From Rhodopirellula baltica SH 1 (GTDB lineage: Bacteria > Planctomycetota > Planctomycetia > Pirellulales > Pirellulaceae), in the NCBI RefSeq assembly GCF_000196115.1, contig NC_005027.1, positions 4,588,001-4,652,000 on the forward strand: a stretch of DNA of 64,000 nucleotides. The letters run 5' to 3'. Position numbers and translations under genes: made by a program. This document shows positions 49,460 to 57,912 of this stretch, in pieces. Within the stretch, counting starts at the first letter, position 1. Each line of letters starts with the position of its first letter. The notes beneath the pieces were generated by a model. It was not told where the DNA came from. It was given only the letters and a program-made list of their open reading frames with translations, and ran no database searches.

Positions 49460-50119
49460 ATGTTAGGCGAACCGTTCGACCCATCCGCCGAGTTCTCTAT
49501 CCAGGAACGCTGCAAACCGCACTGGTCGCAAGCGGGAGCAATCGTGTTCATCACCTTTCGACTGGCCGATTCCATCCCCGCGGTCGTAATCGATCGATGG
49601 GATCGTGAACGGGTCGACTGGCTGCATCGAGCAGGCCACCCCGAGGCCACGACGCTGAACTGGAAATCGATTGCCCACTCCCTGGAACAAAAACTCAAAG
49701 ACACGTTCCAGAGACAATTCAGGCAGACGCACGAACGTTTTCTTGATGATTGTCACGGTGCGTGTGTCTTGAAACGTCCTGAGATCGCTTGCATTGTCGC
49801 CGATGCATTGCACCATTTCGACGGAATTCGCTATCGACTCGGTGATTTCGTCGTCATGCCCAATCACGTGCATCTACTGGCGTCGTTCGCTGATCCTGAC
49901 TCAATGTCGAAACAGTGCTTCTCGTGGCTTCATTTCACCGCCAAGAAAATCAACGCTGCGTTGGAACGGCGCGGAAAGCTCTGGCAATCCGATGCCTTCG
50001 ATCATCTTGTTCGATCAGGTGAGCAATACGAATATCTGCGTCGGTACATCGAAGAAAACCCGGAGAAGGCAAACCTTTGCGAGGGCCAGTTTCTTCATTG
50101 GGTCAGCCCCAATGGATGA
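49460..50119 (+). CDS. REP-associated tyrosine transposase (RAYT, Y1/IS200-like)
   Basis: The 219-residue protein is a Y1-type transposase of the RAYT group. The HUH motif lies in FVVMPNHVHLLASF. Other features are the N-terminal pattern PHWSQAGAIVFITFRLADSIP, the region with FDHLVRSGEQYEYLRRYI that contains the likely catalytic Tyr, and the end NPEKANL. RAYTs copy or spread their cognate REP hairpins and are usually single-copy. REP hairpins flank this gene on both sides. The ATG at 49460 is chosen because earlier starts (49430, GTG 49352) would be inside the REPs. Confidence 0.88.
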   Translation: MLGEPFDPSAEFSIQERCKPHWSQAGAIVFITFRLADSIPAVVIDRWDRERVDWLHRAGHPEATTLNWKSIAHSLEQKLKDTFQRQFRQTHERFLDDCHGACVLKRPEIACIVADALHHFDGIRYRLGDFVVMPNHVHLLASFADPDSMSKQCFSWLHFTAKKINAALERRGKLWQSDAFDHLVRSGEQYEYLRRYIEENPEKANLCEGQFLHWVSPNG

Positions 50120-50160
50120 CACTCAGGTTTACGTTGAGGGTCGCCGGATCTAGGCCCTTT

Positions 50161-50189
50161 CTCCATCGAGCGGAGTCGATGGGCGACAA
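50161..50189 (-). repeat. Inverted third copy of REP family D
   Basis: Read on the minus strand it gives TTGTCGCCCATCGA-CTCCGC-TCGATGGAG. The stem is CCATCGA/TCGATGG, again with a compensating change relative to the two upstream copies. It faces them across the transposase gene. Confidence 0.85.
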
Positions 50190-50222
50190 TCACACCCCCG
50201 ATTCCCCCCAAAAAAGTACGAC

Positions 50223-50252
50223 TTGCCAAAATCGCACCTGGCTAGTCATACT
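50223..50252 (+). promoter_or_regulatory. Candidate promoter of rpmG
   Basis: TTGCCA is followed after 18 bases by CATACT (four of six consensus matches), 49 bases before the rpmG start. This is a by-eye match only. Confidence 0.35.
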
Positions 50253-50300
50253 CTGGGGCTCGAAAATTCATTTCCCTGACAAACCACGCCGGCACGTCTG

Positions 50301-50465
50301 ATGTCCAAGAGCAAGAAAAAAGCAGAAACCATTTTCCTGGTCTGCGAAGAAACCGGACAATACAACTACACCCTCCGCAAAAAGCCTGGTGGGGAAAAGC
50401 TTCGCTTGAAGAAGTACAACCCCAACTTGCGCAAGCACACCTGGCACGCTGAAAAGAAAAAGTAA
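50301..50465 (+). CDS. rpmG: 50S ribosomal protein L33
   Basis: The 54-codon gene encodes MSKSKKKAETIFLVCEETGQ and ends in HTWHAEKKK, the clear bL33 sequence with YNYTLRKKP and the C-terminal basic tail. It keeps one Cys (in LVCEE) and lacks the four-Cys zinc set, so it is a zinc-independent type. It has no strong ribosome binding site. It lies 39 bases before recJ. Confidence 0.93.
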   Translation: MSKSKKKAETIFLVCEETGQYNYTLRKKPGGEKLRLKKYNPNLRKHTWHAEKKK

Positions 50466-50504
50466 GCGTTTCAGCGCCGACTCTATTCAAGGACGACGGT
50501 CGAT

Positions 50505-52304
50505 TTGAGTACCGATTCCAGCTCGATTTCCGATTCCAACCAGCTTGTTGATTCCGGGACGAAGCGGGAATGGCGGATCACTCCACACGACGCCCCGTTG
50601 GTCGAACAATTGATTCGCACCACGGGGTTGCCTCCGGTCGTCGCTCAGTTGTTGGTCAGTCGCGGCGTTTATTCGCAAGAAGACGCCGCAACATTCCTGG
50701 ACACCAAACTGACCAGCCTGCGTGACCCGCAGTTGCTGCCCGGCGTGCCTGCCGCGACGGAAAAAATCCTGGCGGCCGCAGAAGCCAAAACGCCGATCGT
50801 CATCTACGGCGATTACGACGCCGACGGGATGACCGGGTCCGCCATCCTGGTCAATTGCCTGCGACTGATCGGGGCTGAGGTCAGCTACCACGTGCCCAAC
50901 CGGCTCGAAGAAGGTTACGGCCTGAACGAGGACTCGATCCGCAAACTGGTCGCTCGCGGCAAGCAGATGATCATCTCGGTCGATTGCGGCATCGCCAGCC
51001 TGCAGTGCGCCAAACTCTGTCGCGAACTTGGCGTGACGCTGATCATCACCGATCACCACCAAATTGGCGACGAACTGCCCGACGCCGACATCATCGTCCA
51101 CCCGCGACTGCCCGGAACGGCTTACCCGTTTGGCGAACTCTGCGGCGCCGGCGTGGCCTTCAAACTCGCCTGGTCACTGTGCCAAGCCAAATGCGGGCAG
51201 AAAAAAGTCACACCGCCGATGAAGCGATTCCTGATGCAATCGCTCTCGCTGGCCGCCATCGGAACGATTGCCGATGTGGTCCCGTTGCTGGATGAAAACC
51301 GCGTGCTGGTCAATCACGGCCTGCGAGTCATGCAGACTGAACCGCTGCCGGGTTTGTGGGAGCTGATGAAGCTGACCAAACTCGACCAAGCCAGCGAATT
51401 GACGACCGAAAACATCTCCTTCGGCCTGGCTCCTCGGCTCAACGCCGCCGGACGACTCGGCCAAGCCCAACTGGGAATCGAACTGCTGACGATCGAAGCC
51501 GGCGACCGCGCCGTCGCTCTGGCCCAATACATCGACCAGCTCAACGGAACCCGCGACACGCTGCAGCGAAGCGTTCAACTGGCCGCCCAAAAACAAGCCA
51601 AATCAGACTTCGATCCTGAAAACGATCCTGCATTGGTCTTGGCTGGAGTTGGCTGGCACACCGGAGTCATCGGAGTCGTCGCCGGACGACTGGCCGAGAA
51701 ATACGCCAAACCCGTGATCATTCTTTCGCTCGACACCGCGGGCAAAGTCGACGCGACCGGGTCGGGACGCGTCGGCGGCACAGGCATCAACCTCTACGAA
51801 GCCCTGCGAGAATGCGAGGACCGACTGGTTCGCTACGGCGGTCACCCAGCCGCGGGCGGACTGACCATTCGCGAATCCGACATCGAAGCCTTTCGAGGTG
51901 ACTTCTGCGAAGCGGTTTCGAAGCAGTGGTCCGAACAGGAACTGGCACCGGCAATTCAGATCGATGCGGAGGCTCCCCTCGGTCAACTGAACCTGCAAAC
52001 GATGAAGCAAATCGAAACGATGGCTCCGTTTGGCGCCGGCAACCCGCGTCCGGTGTTGATGGGCCGCGACATCGAGCTCAACGAACCGGCCAAGAAGATG
52101 GGCAAGGGCGAGAACCACCTGTCCGTGCGTCTGAAACAAGGCGAACGCGTCATTCGCGGGGTCGCCTTCGGTGCCGCGGATTGGTGCGAACCGCTGAACC
52201 AACACAACGGCCCGATCGAGATCGCCTACCGGCCCGTCATCAACGAGTTCAACGGTTATCGCAGTGTCGAAGTTCACTTGGTGGACTGGCGAAAACAAAC
52301 CTGA
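50505..52304 (+). CDS. recJ: Single-stranded-DNA-specific exonuclease RecJ
   Basis: The 599-residue protein has the DHH-phosphoesterase motifs VIYGDYDADGMTGSAIL (~98-114), a Cys-flanked VDCGIASL, TDHHQIGDELP, GAGVAFKLAW and the Ile-Ala-Asp motif GTIADVVPLLDENR. The DHHA1 part carries GRVGGTGINL and RYGGHPAAGG, and the C-terminal OB fold begins near IDAEAPLGQL. RecJ trims 5' ends in recombination and mismatch repair. The start is TTG at 50505 with AAGGACGA upstream; no ATG fits better. Confidence 0.93.
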   Translation: MSTDSSSISDSNQLVDSGTKREWRITPHDAPLVEQLIRTTGLPPVVAQLLVSRGVYSQEDAATFLDTKLTSLRDPQLLPGVPAATEKILAAAEAKTPIVIYGDYDADGMTGSAILVNCLRLIGAEVSYHVPNRLEEGYGLNEDSIRKLVARGKQMIISVDCGIASLQCAKLCRELGVTLIITDHHQIGDELPDADIIVHPRLPGTAYPFGELCGAGVAFKLAWSLCQAKCGQKKVTPPMKRFLMQSLSLAAIGTIADVVPLLDENRVLVNHGLRVMQTEPLPGLWELMKLTKLDQASELTTENISFGLAPRLNAAGRLGQAQLGIELLTIEAGDRAVALAQYIDQLNGTRDTLQRSVQLAAQKQAKSDFDPENDPALVLAGVGWHTGVIGVVAGRLAEKYAKPVIILSLDTAGKVDATGSGRVGGTGINLYEALRECEDRLVRYGGHPAAGGLTIRESDIEAFRGDFCEAVSKQWSEQELAPAIQIDAEAPLGQLNLQTMKQIETMAPFGAGNPRPVLMGRDIELNEPAKKMGKGENHLSVRLKQGERVIRGVAFGAADWCEPLNQHNGPIEIAYRPVINEFNGYRSVEVHLVDWRKQT

Positions 52305-52697
52305 GGCGGACAAGAAGCTGCCACTTTCCTCCATAAGAGGTCGTGCAGTTTTACAAGCTCAGTGATCGCAAGGTTGAATCTCAGTGCTCGCAAGGTTGAA
52401 TTCACCCTCCTGAACGTATTTGGTGAGGGTCGGAATGCGAGCGTCCAGCGAGAATTCCGGGGAGGGCTGTCCGCGCCGTTTCCCATGCTCGGCCCTCACC
52501 CTCGCGTACGCCCGAACGGCGTCGCTCGACCTCTCCTGAAACTTCGTTCCGGGAGAGGTAGGCCATGTGGAAATCGGCCGAAAAGCGGAATCAAAAAAAC
52601 TGCACGCCCTCCATAGACCCTGCGTCGTTCGACTGGCAAAACTTCCCTGTTTCGCGTGCTGTTCTCTGCGTCGCGTTGCGAGTAAAGTACCGCCACT
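52305..52697. other. Intergenic stretch with decayed repeats
   Basis: No gene is seen in 393 bases. A 22-bp tandem pair lies at 52358-52379 and 52380-52401 (core GCAAGGTTGAAT). Decayed family H repeat sequence follows at ~52399-52475. The stretch CTCTCCTGAAACTTCGTTCC with GGGAGAGG also forms an imperfect hairpin at ~52533-52558. Confidence 0.5.
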
Positions 52698-53507
52698 ATG
52701 AATACTCTTTTTGAATTGAACGATGATGTCGCGGTCGTAATCGGCGGCACAGGCGAGCTCGGCGGCCACATGGCCCAGGCACTCGGATCGGCCGGAGCTC
52801 GCACGGCAGTTTTGGGACGCAACGCGGAACGCGGCGAAGAGAAAGTCAAAGCCATCACCTCGGGCGGAGGCGAAGCCAAATTCTTCGCCGTCGACGGGAT
52901 GCAAGCGGATTCGTTGGCCGAAGCTCGCGACGCGATAACGGCTTGGGCCGGGACGCCAACGATTCTGGTCAACGCCGCGGGCGGCAACCATCCCGACGCG
53001 ACGATTCCACCAGGCGGCGATGTCTGCGGGTTGCCTCGCGAAGCTTGGCAGCACGTGTTCGACCTGAACTTGGTCGGCGGAGCTTTGTTGCCCAGCCAAG
53101 TGTTCGCCCCCGCCATGATCGAAGCCGGCGTCGGCAGCATCATCAACATTGCCTCGATGTCGGGCATCATCCCACTTTCTCGCGTCGTGGCTTACTCGGC
53201 CGCGAAAGCCGCGGTGATCAACCTGACCCTGTGGCTGGCTCGCGAATGGGCGACCACCGGCGTGCGAGTCAACGCGATCAGCCCCGGTTTCTTCCCCGCC
53301 GAACAAAACCGCAAACTGCTCTACAACGACGACGGTTCGTACACCGAACGCGGCGGCCAAATCATCGGGCACACCCCGATGGCTCGCTTCGGAAAACCCG
53401 AAGAGCTCGCCGGTGCCGCGATCTGGTTGGCTTCACGAAAAGCCTCTTCGTTTGTCACCGGTCAAAACATCGCGGTCGACGGCGGATTCGCATCCGTCAC
53501 GATCTAG
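52698..53507 (+). CDS. SDR-family oxidoreductase, probably D-mannonate or related
   Basis: The 269-residue enzyme is a classical short-chain dehydrogenase: cofactor motif VVIGGTGELGG, NAAGGNHP, the Ser of NIASMSG, catalytic YSAAK and the end VTGQNIAVDGGF. The GNHPDAT segment and the insertion VCGLPREAWQ resemble sugar-acid oxidoreductases such as D-mannonate (fructuronate) reductase of the SDR type. The next gene is a PfkB sugar kinase like 2-keto-3-deoxygluconate kinase, and the two would be consecutive in hexuronate breakdown. The exact substrate is inferred. Confidence 0.8.
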   Translation: MNTLFELNDDVAVVIGGTGELGGHMAQALGSAGARTAVLGRNAERGEEKVKAITSGGGEAKFFAVDGMQADSLAEARDAITAWAGTPTILVNAAGGNHPDATIPPGGDVCGLPREAWQHVFDLNLVGGALLPSQVFAPAMIEAGVGSIINIASMSGIIPLSRVVAYSAAKAAVINLTLWLAREWATTGVRVNAISPGFFPAEQNRKLLYNDDGSYTERGGQIIGHTPMARFGKPEELAGAAIWLASRKASSFVTGQNIAVDGGFASVTI

Positions 53508-53538
53508 CGCTGCTTCAAAGGCACTTCCCGGATTGTCG

Positions 53539-53562
53539 GTAGCCGGATTCACCAGAATTCGG
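53539..53562 (+). repeat. REP-like palindrome, family A
   Basis: The copy has GTAG, stem CCGGATTC, loop ACCA and stem GAATTCGG. It lies in the 144-base gap between the SDR and PfkB genes, in the opposite orientation to the 13-14.6 kb copies. Confidence 0.65.
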
Positions 53563-53651
53563 ATTCGCAAATCACAGAAACGATTTCAACGCGACAGCCC
53601 GCTCACAACGGCTCATCCCTTCATCCCAACTTTCCCCATCCACACTGTCCC

Positions 53652-54728
53652 ATGATTGAACTACGTAGCGACGCCAAATACGCCATGGTCATTCCCACCA
53701 GCATGGGAATTCGCCTCACGCCAGTGGACCACCAACCGTTCCACTGCAGCGACACGTTCAAGATGCAAGCCACAAGCGCTGAATCCAACGTCGGCAGCAT
53801 CTCATCGTTCTTGGGATTGCCCGTCAAAATTTTGACCGCGTTCGTCAAAGACAGCCCCGTTGCTCGGTTCATCAAAGATGACTTGGCTGGCCGTCACATG
53901 GACTACGAAGGCCCTGAATTCGTTCAAGACAATCCTTGGGGCGTGCGTCACCAAATCAACATGGCCGACAGCGGCTGGGGTTCGCGTGGACCTCGCGTGC
54001 AAAACGACCGCGCCGGTGAAGTCGGCCGCAAGCTGAACGTCAAAGACTTCGACCTCGATCGCATCTTCGGAACCGATGGTGCCAAGATCGTTCACCTGTC
54101 TGGCCTGATCGCTGCACTGTCGGAAGAGACCAGCGAATTCTGCTTGGAGATCGCTCGTGCGGCCAAGAAACACGGTTCGCGAATTTCGTTTGACCTCAAC
54201 CACCGGGCTTCGTTCTGGAAAGGTCGAGAAGACCAACTGGCCGCTCAGTTCAAAGAAATCGCCAGCCTGTCCGACATCCTGATCGGCAACGAAGAAGACT
54301 TCCAACTGTGCCTCGGCGTCGAAGGCCCCGAAGCCGGCGGCAGTGACATCTCCGCGAAGATCGATGGCTTCAAGGAAATGATCAATCGCGTCAAAAAGGA
54401 ATACGCCGACACGACTCTGTTCGCGACCACCCTGCGTGAAGTCGAGAGCGCCAACCTGCATCACTGGGGCGCGATCGTTTCGCACGGAACCGAGTTCGCC
54501 GTCATCGAGCCTCGCGAAATCGGCGTGATCGATCGCATCGGCGGCGGTGACGGATTCGTCGGTGGCTTGCTCTACGGCGTGCTGCAAGGCTGGGACGCCG
54601 AGAAGAGCTCGCAATTCGGATGGGCAACCGGTGCTTTGACCGCAACGCTCTACACCGACTACGGCCAACCCGCCGACGAAGACCAAGTCTGGAGCATCTG
54701 GAAGGGCAACGCCCGCGTCCAACGCTAA
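53652..54728 (+). CDS. PfkB-family sugar kinase, probably 2-keto-3-deoxygluconate kinase
   Basis: The 358-residue ribokinase-like protein has an unusual N-terminal substrate patch (SAESNVGSISSFLG), FDLNHRASFW, ILIGNEEDF and the catalytic region RIGGGDGFVGGLLYG. The last replaces the usual GAGD(A/S)F; the catalytic base Asp is kept. Such sequences are common among planctomycete KDG kinases, which phosphorylate keto-deoxygluconate with ATP. The SDR gene upstream supports hexuronate use. Confidence 0.83.
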   Translation: MIELRSDAKYAMVIPTSMGIRLTPVDHQPFHCSDTFKMQATSAESNVGSISSFLGLPVKILTAFVKDSPVARFIKDDLAGRHMDYEGPEFVQDNPWGVRHQINMADSGWGSRGPRVQNDRAGEVGRKLNVKDFDLDRIFGTDGAKIVHLSGLIAALSEETSEFCLEIARAAKKHGSRISFDLNHRASFWKGREDQLAAQFKEIASLSDILIGNEEDFQLCLGVEGPEAGGSDISAKIDGFKEMINRVKKEYADTTLFATTLREVESANLHHWGAIVSHGTEFAVIEPREIGVIDRIGGGDGFVGGLLYGVLQGWDAEKSSQFGWATGALTATLYTDYGQPADEDQVWSIWKGNARVQR

Positions 54729-54793
54729 GCTCCGCAGGACGTTTTCCAATTCTTTTGAAACCTCCTCCTCACCGAGGAGAAAGCTCCACTTCC

Positions 54794-55001
54794 TTCACCC
54801 TCCCTCGGGGAGGTTCGAGCAGTTTTTAAGTGCTGTGCCAGCAACGCCTTGAGAGCCCCGCCTGCGAAGAGGTCGTCCGGTTTTATTTCACCCTCCCTTT
54901 GGGAGGGTCGGCCCGCTTCGGGCCGGGGAGGGTTGCGTGCTGGTTCCGATGCTCGCCCCTCCCCTCGCTTCGCTCGACCCTCCCAGGGAGGAGGGTGAAT
55001 T
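54794..55001. repeat. Three palindromic repeats, family H
   Basis: The units share TTCACCCTCCC, a loop, GGGAGGG and GAGCGAAGC-like tails. The second has loop sequence TTT and a second hairpin CGGCCCGCTTCGGGCCG. The third is inverted and carries the tail CGAGGGGAGGGGCGAGC on the minus strand. Confidence 0.65.
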
Positions 55002-55204
55002 AGTAAAGTAGTGCCATTGGGTGGAAGCCCCAAGAACGTGGATGAAGATCAGGATGCCGGCCCGGTAGGGGCCGCCGTCGATGATGCGGCGGGAAGTGAA
55101 GTGCCTCGGAAAGTCGCCGCCAGATCAACAAACTGGACGACCTCGCTGGACAGACAGGCCCAACGAAGCGTTCCGCGACATTCGGGCAATGCGGCTGGAC
55201 AGCC

Positions 55205-55299
55205 GTAGGCCAGGCTGTGCCTGGCGATGGTCACGAGCCGATCAACGAACGACCTGCGCCAACTCACCAATGAACATCGCCATAAAAGACATGGCCTAC
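55205..55299. repeat. BIME-like repeat, family B copy 2
   Basis: Left hairpin GTAGGCCAGG-ctgt-GCCTGGCGA (55205-55227) and right hairpin TCGCCATA-aaag-ACATGGCCTAC (55277-55299) match the copy at 6088-6216 at both ends, with a 95-base rather than 129-base total length. Confidence 0.7.
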
Positions 55300-55328
55300 C
55301 GAGCGTTGGTCGACCTTCCACACACCGA

Positions 55329-55880
55329 TCACTCTTTCTCGGCAGTGGCCTCTTCAAAGGTTGTGTACTTCCACACGATCTTGGTAGGTGGATTCAGTTC
55401 CATCGTGCCGATCCCCTTTGTCGCGAACTCGCCGTCAACCGTGTAGGTCCATCCTCGCGTTGCGTTGGTGGCAACTCCCTCGATCGAATTGACAAACGCG
55501 GTGGTGCCTTCGCCACCGATCTCCATTTTCGGTGCACTTAGATTCCGCATCAAATCCTCCAATGTGGATCCTTCGGCGACGTTGTCGACAACGTAAGACT
55601 TCGTCGTATCGTCGTCGATCACGAACTCGAGCGTGACCTCGCCGGTTGGGATGTAGTCCTCGATCACCGGGGGAGCGACTGGCGCGGTGGATCCACCGCA
55701 CCCACTGAGGCTCAGCAAAACCGTCCCCAGCAGAACGCAGAACAGTGGACGAAAACGGCTTTCACTCGCCTGCGTGAAAAAGTGTCTCGCTGCCAGCGAT
55801 GACTTCCGTGTCGTTTTTGTAAACACAATGTTTGCCTGTGAAACGTGGTAGCGAGCGAACCTCGCAAAATGATTTCCCAC
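55329..55880 (-). CDS. DUF4430-type lipoprotein
   Basis: The 183-residue frame contains a lipoprotein signal (FCVLLGTVLLSLSGC, lipid Cys ~61) and a small domain of ~110 residues with the pattern VEGSTLEDLMR-like (VAEGSTLEDLM), FVNSIEGVAT, GWTYTVDGEFAT and VWKYTTF. This matches the DUF4430/cobalamin-binding C-terminal fold. Start choice is uncertain: a GTG near 55826 would give a shorter and more normal leader. No partner gene is adjacent. Confidence 0.78.
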   Translation of the reverse strand: MGNHFARFARYHVSQANIVFTKTTRKSSLAARHFFTQASESRFRPLFCVLLGTVLLSLSGCGGSTAPVAPPVIEDYIPTGEVTLEFVIDDDTTKSYVVDNVAEGSTLEDLMRNLSAPKMEIGGEGTTAFVNSIEGVATNATRGWTYTVDGEFATKGIGTMELNPPTKIVWKYTTFEEATAEKE

Positions 55881-56494
55881 AACTTACCGCGAAAACACGC
55901 CCAAGTCATGGGAACCCCCAATCACCACACCCATCCGGCACCCGTAGCCGACTGAGGCCCCTCAGTCGGCAAAACACCCTGCAACGCACCAACCACCCGC
56001 AAGCTCATCACCTCGCCCCCACTGAAAACCCCGCCACCGGCTGCAATCGGTGGCGCTCAGGCCGACGGAGGGCCTCCGTCGGCTACAGGTCGCCTAGCAC
56101 CTTCCAATTCCAACCACCGCACTCGACGAGGCCAACGATGAACCCACCCTCAACCAGTGCAAAACCGCATTCCATCCCACAGCAACCGTAGCCGACTGAG
56201 GCCCCTCAGTCGGCAAAAACACCCCTGCAACGCACCAACCACCCGCGCGCCCATCACCTCATCCCTACTGAAAACCCGCCACCGGCTGCGATCATCGGCG
56301 CTCAGGCCGACGGAGGGCCTCCGTCGGCTACACGTCGCCTGGCGTCTTCCAATTTGCTCCGTGAAACTCTTGCAAGTCGCTCCAGGACGATCGCACGCCA
56401 GGTGAAAGCAGGAGATCCCCAGTAGTCGCAAATTGAGATTACGACTATGGTAACGAAACAAAGAGGCTCGTCTCAAAACAGGATTTGCAACGAA
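55881..56494. other. Intergenic region with a duplicated BIME
   Basis: About 614 bases with no gene seen. Nearly all of it is the 168-bp direct duplication at 55942-56109 and 56186-56354. Promoters of the divergent DUF4430 and aroH genes must be squeezed around it. Confidence 0.6.
55942..56354. repeat. Tandem copies of a 168-bp double palindrome, family C
   Basis: Copy A (55942-56109) and copy B (56186-56354) are about 85-90% alike by eye. Each has a left palindrome GTAGCCGAC-TGAGGCCCCTCA-GTCGGC (55944-55970; 56188-56214) and a right palindrome GCCGAC-GGAGGGCCTCC-GTCGGCTAC (56061-56086; 56306-56331). GTAGCCGAC and GTCGGCTAC make an inverted frame around ~90 bases of middle sequence. Confidence 0.85.
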
Positions 56495-56920
56495 ATGACC
56501 ATGTGCCGGGGAGTTCGCGGGGCCACCACCGTCGAACAGGATGACCGCGAAGAGATTCTCAAAGCAACGACTCAGTTGCTGGCGCTGATGATCCGCCGCA
56601 ACGAGATCGATTCCGCGGACTTGGCCAGCGCGACGTTCACGGTCACCAAGGATTTGCACAGCGAGTTCCCTGCCCTCGCCGCTCGTCAACTCGGGTGGCT
56701 CGAAGTTCCGTTGCTGTGCGGGTACGAAGTCTCGGTCGAAGGCTCACTGCCACGTTGCATTCGAGTCCTGCTTCACTGGAACACGACAAAGTCTCAGTCC
56801 GAGATCCAGCACGTTTACATTCGTGATGCGGTGAAGTTGCGGCCCGACCTGTCAAAGGTTCCCGCGGTGGACATTGAGGAATTGGAACGATGGATCGCGG
56901 AACACCTCAAAGAGGACTGA
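56495..56920 (+). CDS. aroH: Chorismate mutase, AroH type
   Basis: The 141-residue protein is an AroH-class monofunctional chorismate mutase: [15 protein letters not shown] at the start, then [15 protein letters not shown] and [21 protein letters not shown], with the active-site Arg, Lys, Glu and Cys in their places. It makes prephenate from chorismate for Phe and Tyr. The start at 56495 is preferred to 56447 because the family begins right before the CRGVRGAT segment; AGGA lies 12 bases upstream. It leads a run of close genes. Confidence 0.9.
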   Translation: MTMCRGVRGATTVEQDDREEILKATTQLLALMIRRNEIDSADLASATFTVTKDLHSEFPALAARQLGWLEVPLLCGYEVSVEGSLPRCIRVLLHWNTTKSQSEIQHVYIRDAVKLRPDLSKVPAVDIEELERWIAEHLKED

Positions 56921-56924
56921 AACC

Positions 56925-57908
56925 GTGAAATTGCAGTGGATCCCCTCCACCACCCTCAGTCTCTTGCGAATGGTCCAGTGGATCAGTTGGCAACGTGATT
57001 TGAAGGACGCATCGCTGCAGAAAGCGATTCAGCCCACGGTCCAGTCCGTCTGCACACGATTGGTCAACGCTTCCATTGATCCCGCAGTCATTTGGGAACA
57101 CTTGATCGATGAAGCCATCGCCCAAGACAACGACGTGGAACTCTCGCCCGCACTTTGCGAAATCGCATTGATTCGCGGCGGGCATTCCGACCTGCAATCC
57201 GATCAAATTGCGATGGCGATTCATCGTGGTTTGGAAACATGTCGGCGGGCGTTCACAGCGCGATCGCCTCGATTGGCGGACCAGCTTCGACTGCGATACG
57301 CGCCTCTCAAACAGGCTTACGAGTCCTACGGCCCCGGACTGGTTCGCTCCGTCGGAAAAGCGATCTGGAACGGCAGTCCTCCGACCGACTGGTGGCCGTC
57401 GCGGGTCAGCGTTCATGCGGTGCAACCCATCGCCAACGGTGCAGCGGGTGCCAGTTCTCAACAAGCCAGCGTGTGGATCGAAGCGGTCCTCACCGACATG
57501 GATCCTGACGTTCCCGAATGGTTGCGTTTGGTCTACCAACTGACCTGCATGGCAATCAGCTCGCATACACGAACGCACAACAGCAGCAGTGGAACTCGAA
57601 CAAGCAGCGACACAGCAACAGGTGAAGCTGGCACATCGTCGGAACTTCCATGGACAACGGCGATCGTTCCGTTGATTCTTTCCAAGGCGGCCGATTCGGG
57701 AATGATCCCAAGCAATCGCTTTCCCCTGGCAAAAGCATTGTCGATGTGGCAACCCGAACTGCCCTCCGCCAAAGCTCCCATCGTTGAACGATGGTGGGAA
57801 CAAGTCGGACTGACCGGTCAACCAACGCCCATCGCACTGAAACAACTTGCTGCCGCGCTGTCGGCGCACAACTCATCCGATCCATCCACCAACTTTCACA
57901 CGGCTTGA
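56925..57908 (+). CDS. Conserved protein of unknown function
   Basis: The GTG start at 56925 lies four bases after the aroH stop with GAGGA at good distance. The 327-residue protein is mostly helical and Ala/Ser-rich. Landmarks are DAIAQDNDVELSP-like text (AIAQDNDVELSPALCEIAL), ALKQAYESYGP (in APLKQAYESYGP) and a Thr/Ser-rich stretch at ~225-245. No signal peptide, TM or catalytic motif stands out. It is five bases from the FHA gene, so it may share regulation with it. Function unknown. Confidence 0.68.
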   Translation: MKLQWIPSTTLSLLRMVQWISWQRDLKDASLQKAIQPTVQSVCTRLVNASIDPAVIWEHLIDEAIAQDNDVELSPALCEIALIRGGHSDLQSDQIAMAIHRGLETCRRAFTARSPRLADQLRLRYAPLKQAYESYGPGLVRSVGKAIWNGSPPTDWWPSRVSVHAVQPIANGAAGASSQQASVWIEAVLTDMDPDVPEWLRLVYQLTCMAISSHTRTHNSSSGTRTSSDTATGEAGTSSELPWTTAIVPLILSKAADSGMIPSNRFPLAKALSMWQPELPSAKAPIVERWWEQVGLTGQPTPIALKQLAAALSAHNSSDPSTNFHTA

Positions 57909-57912
57909 ATTG

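Larger units (their letters stand above)
54729..55328. other. Repeat-filled intergenic region
   Basis: About 600 bases hold no gene. Family H palindromes lie at 54794-54820, 54887-54932 and 54951-55001 (the last inverted). A family B paired palindrome follows at 55205-55299. The gene ends on both sides face each other, so these may also serve as terminators. Confidence 0.6.

Noticed and set aside
52359-53372. 337-residue minus-strand frame opposite the SDR gene
   Set aside because: It is the antisense shadow of a well-supported SDR gene with all family motifs; the shadow has none.
53802-54749. 315-residue minus-strand frame opposite the PfkB kinase
   Set aside because: It is an antisense shadow produced by codon bias; the plus strand has clear kinase motifs.
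56907-57869. 320-residue minus-strand frame opposite the unknown gene after aroH
   Set aside because: The plus frame has a good start context and fits the tight gene run; the minus frame has a Cys/Arg-rich composition unlike a real protein.
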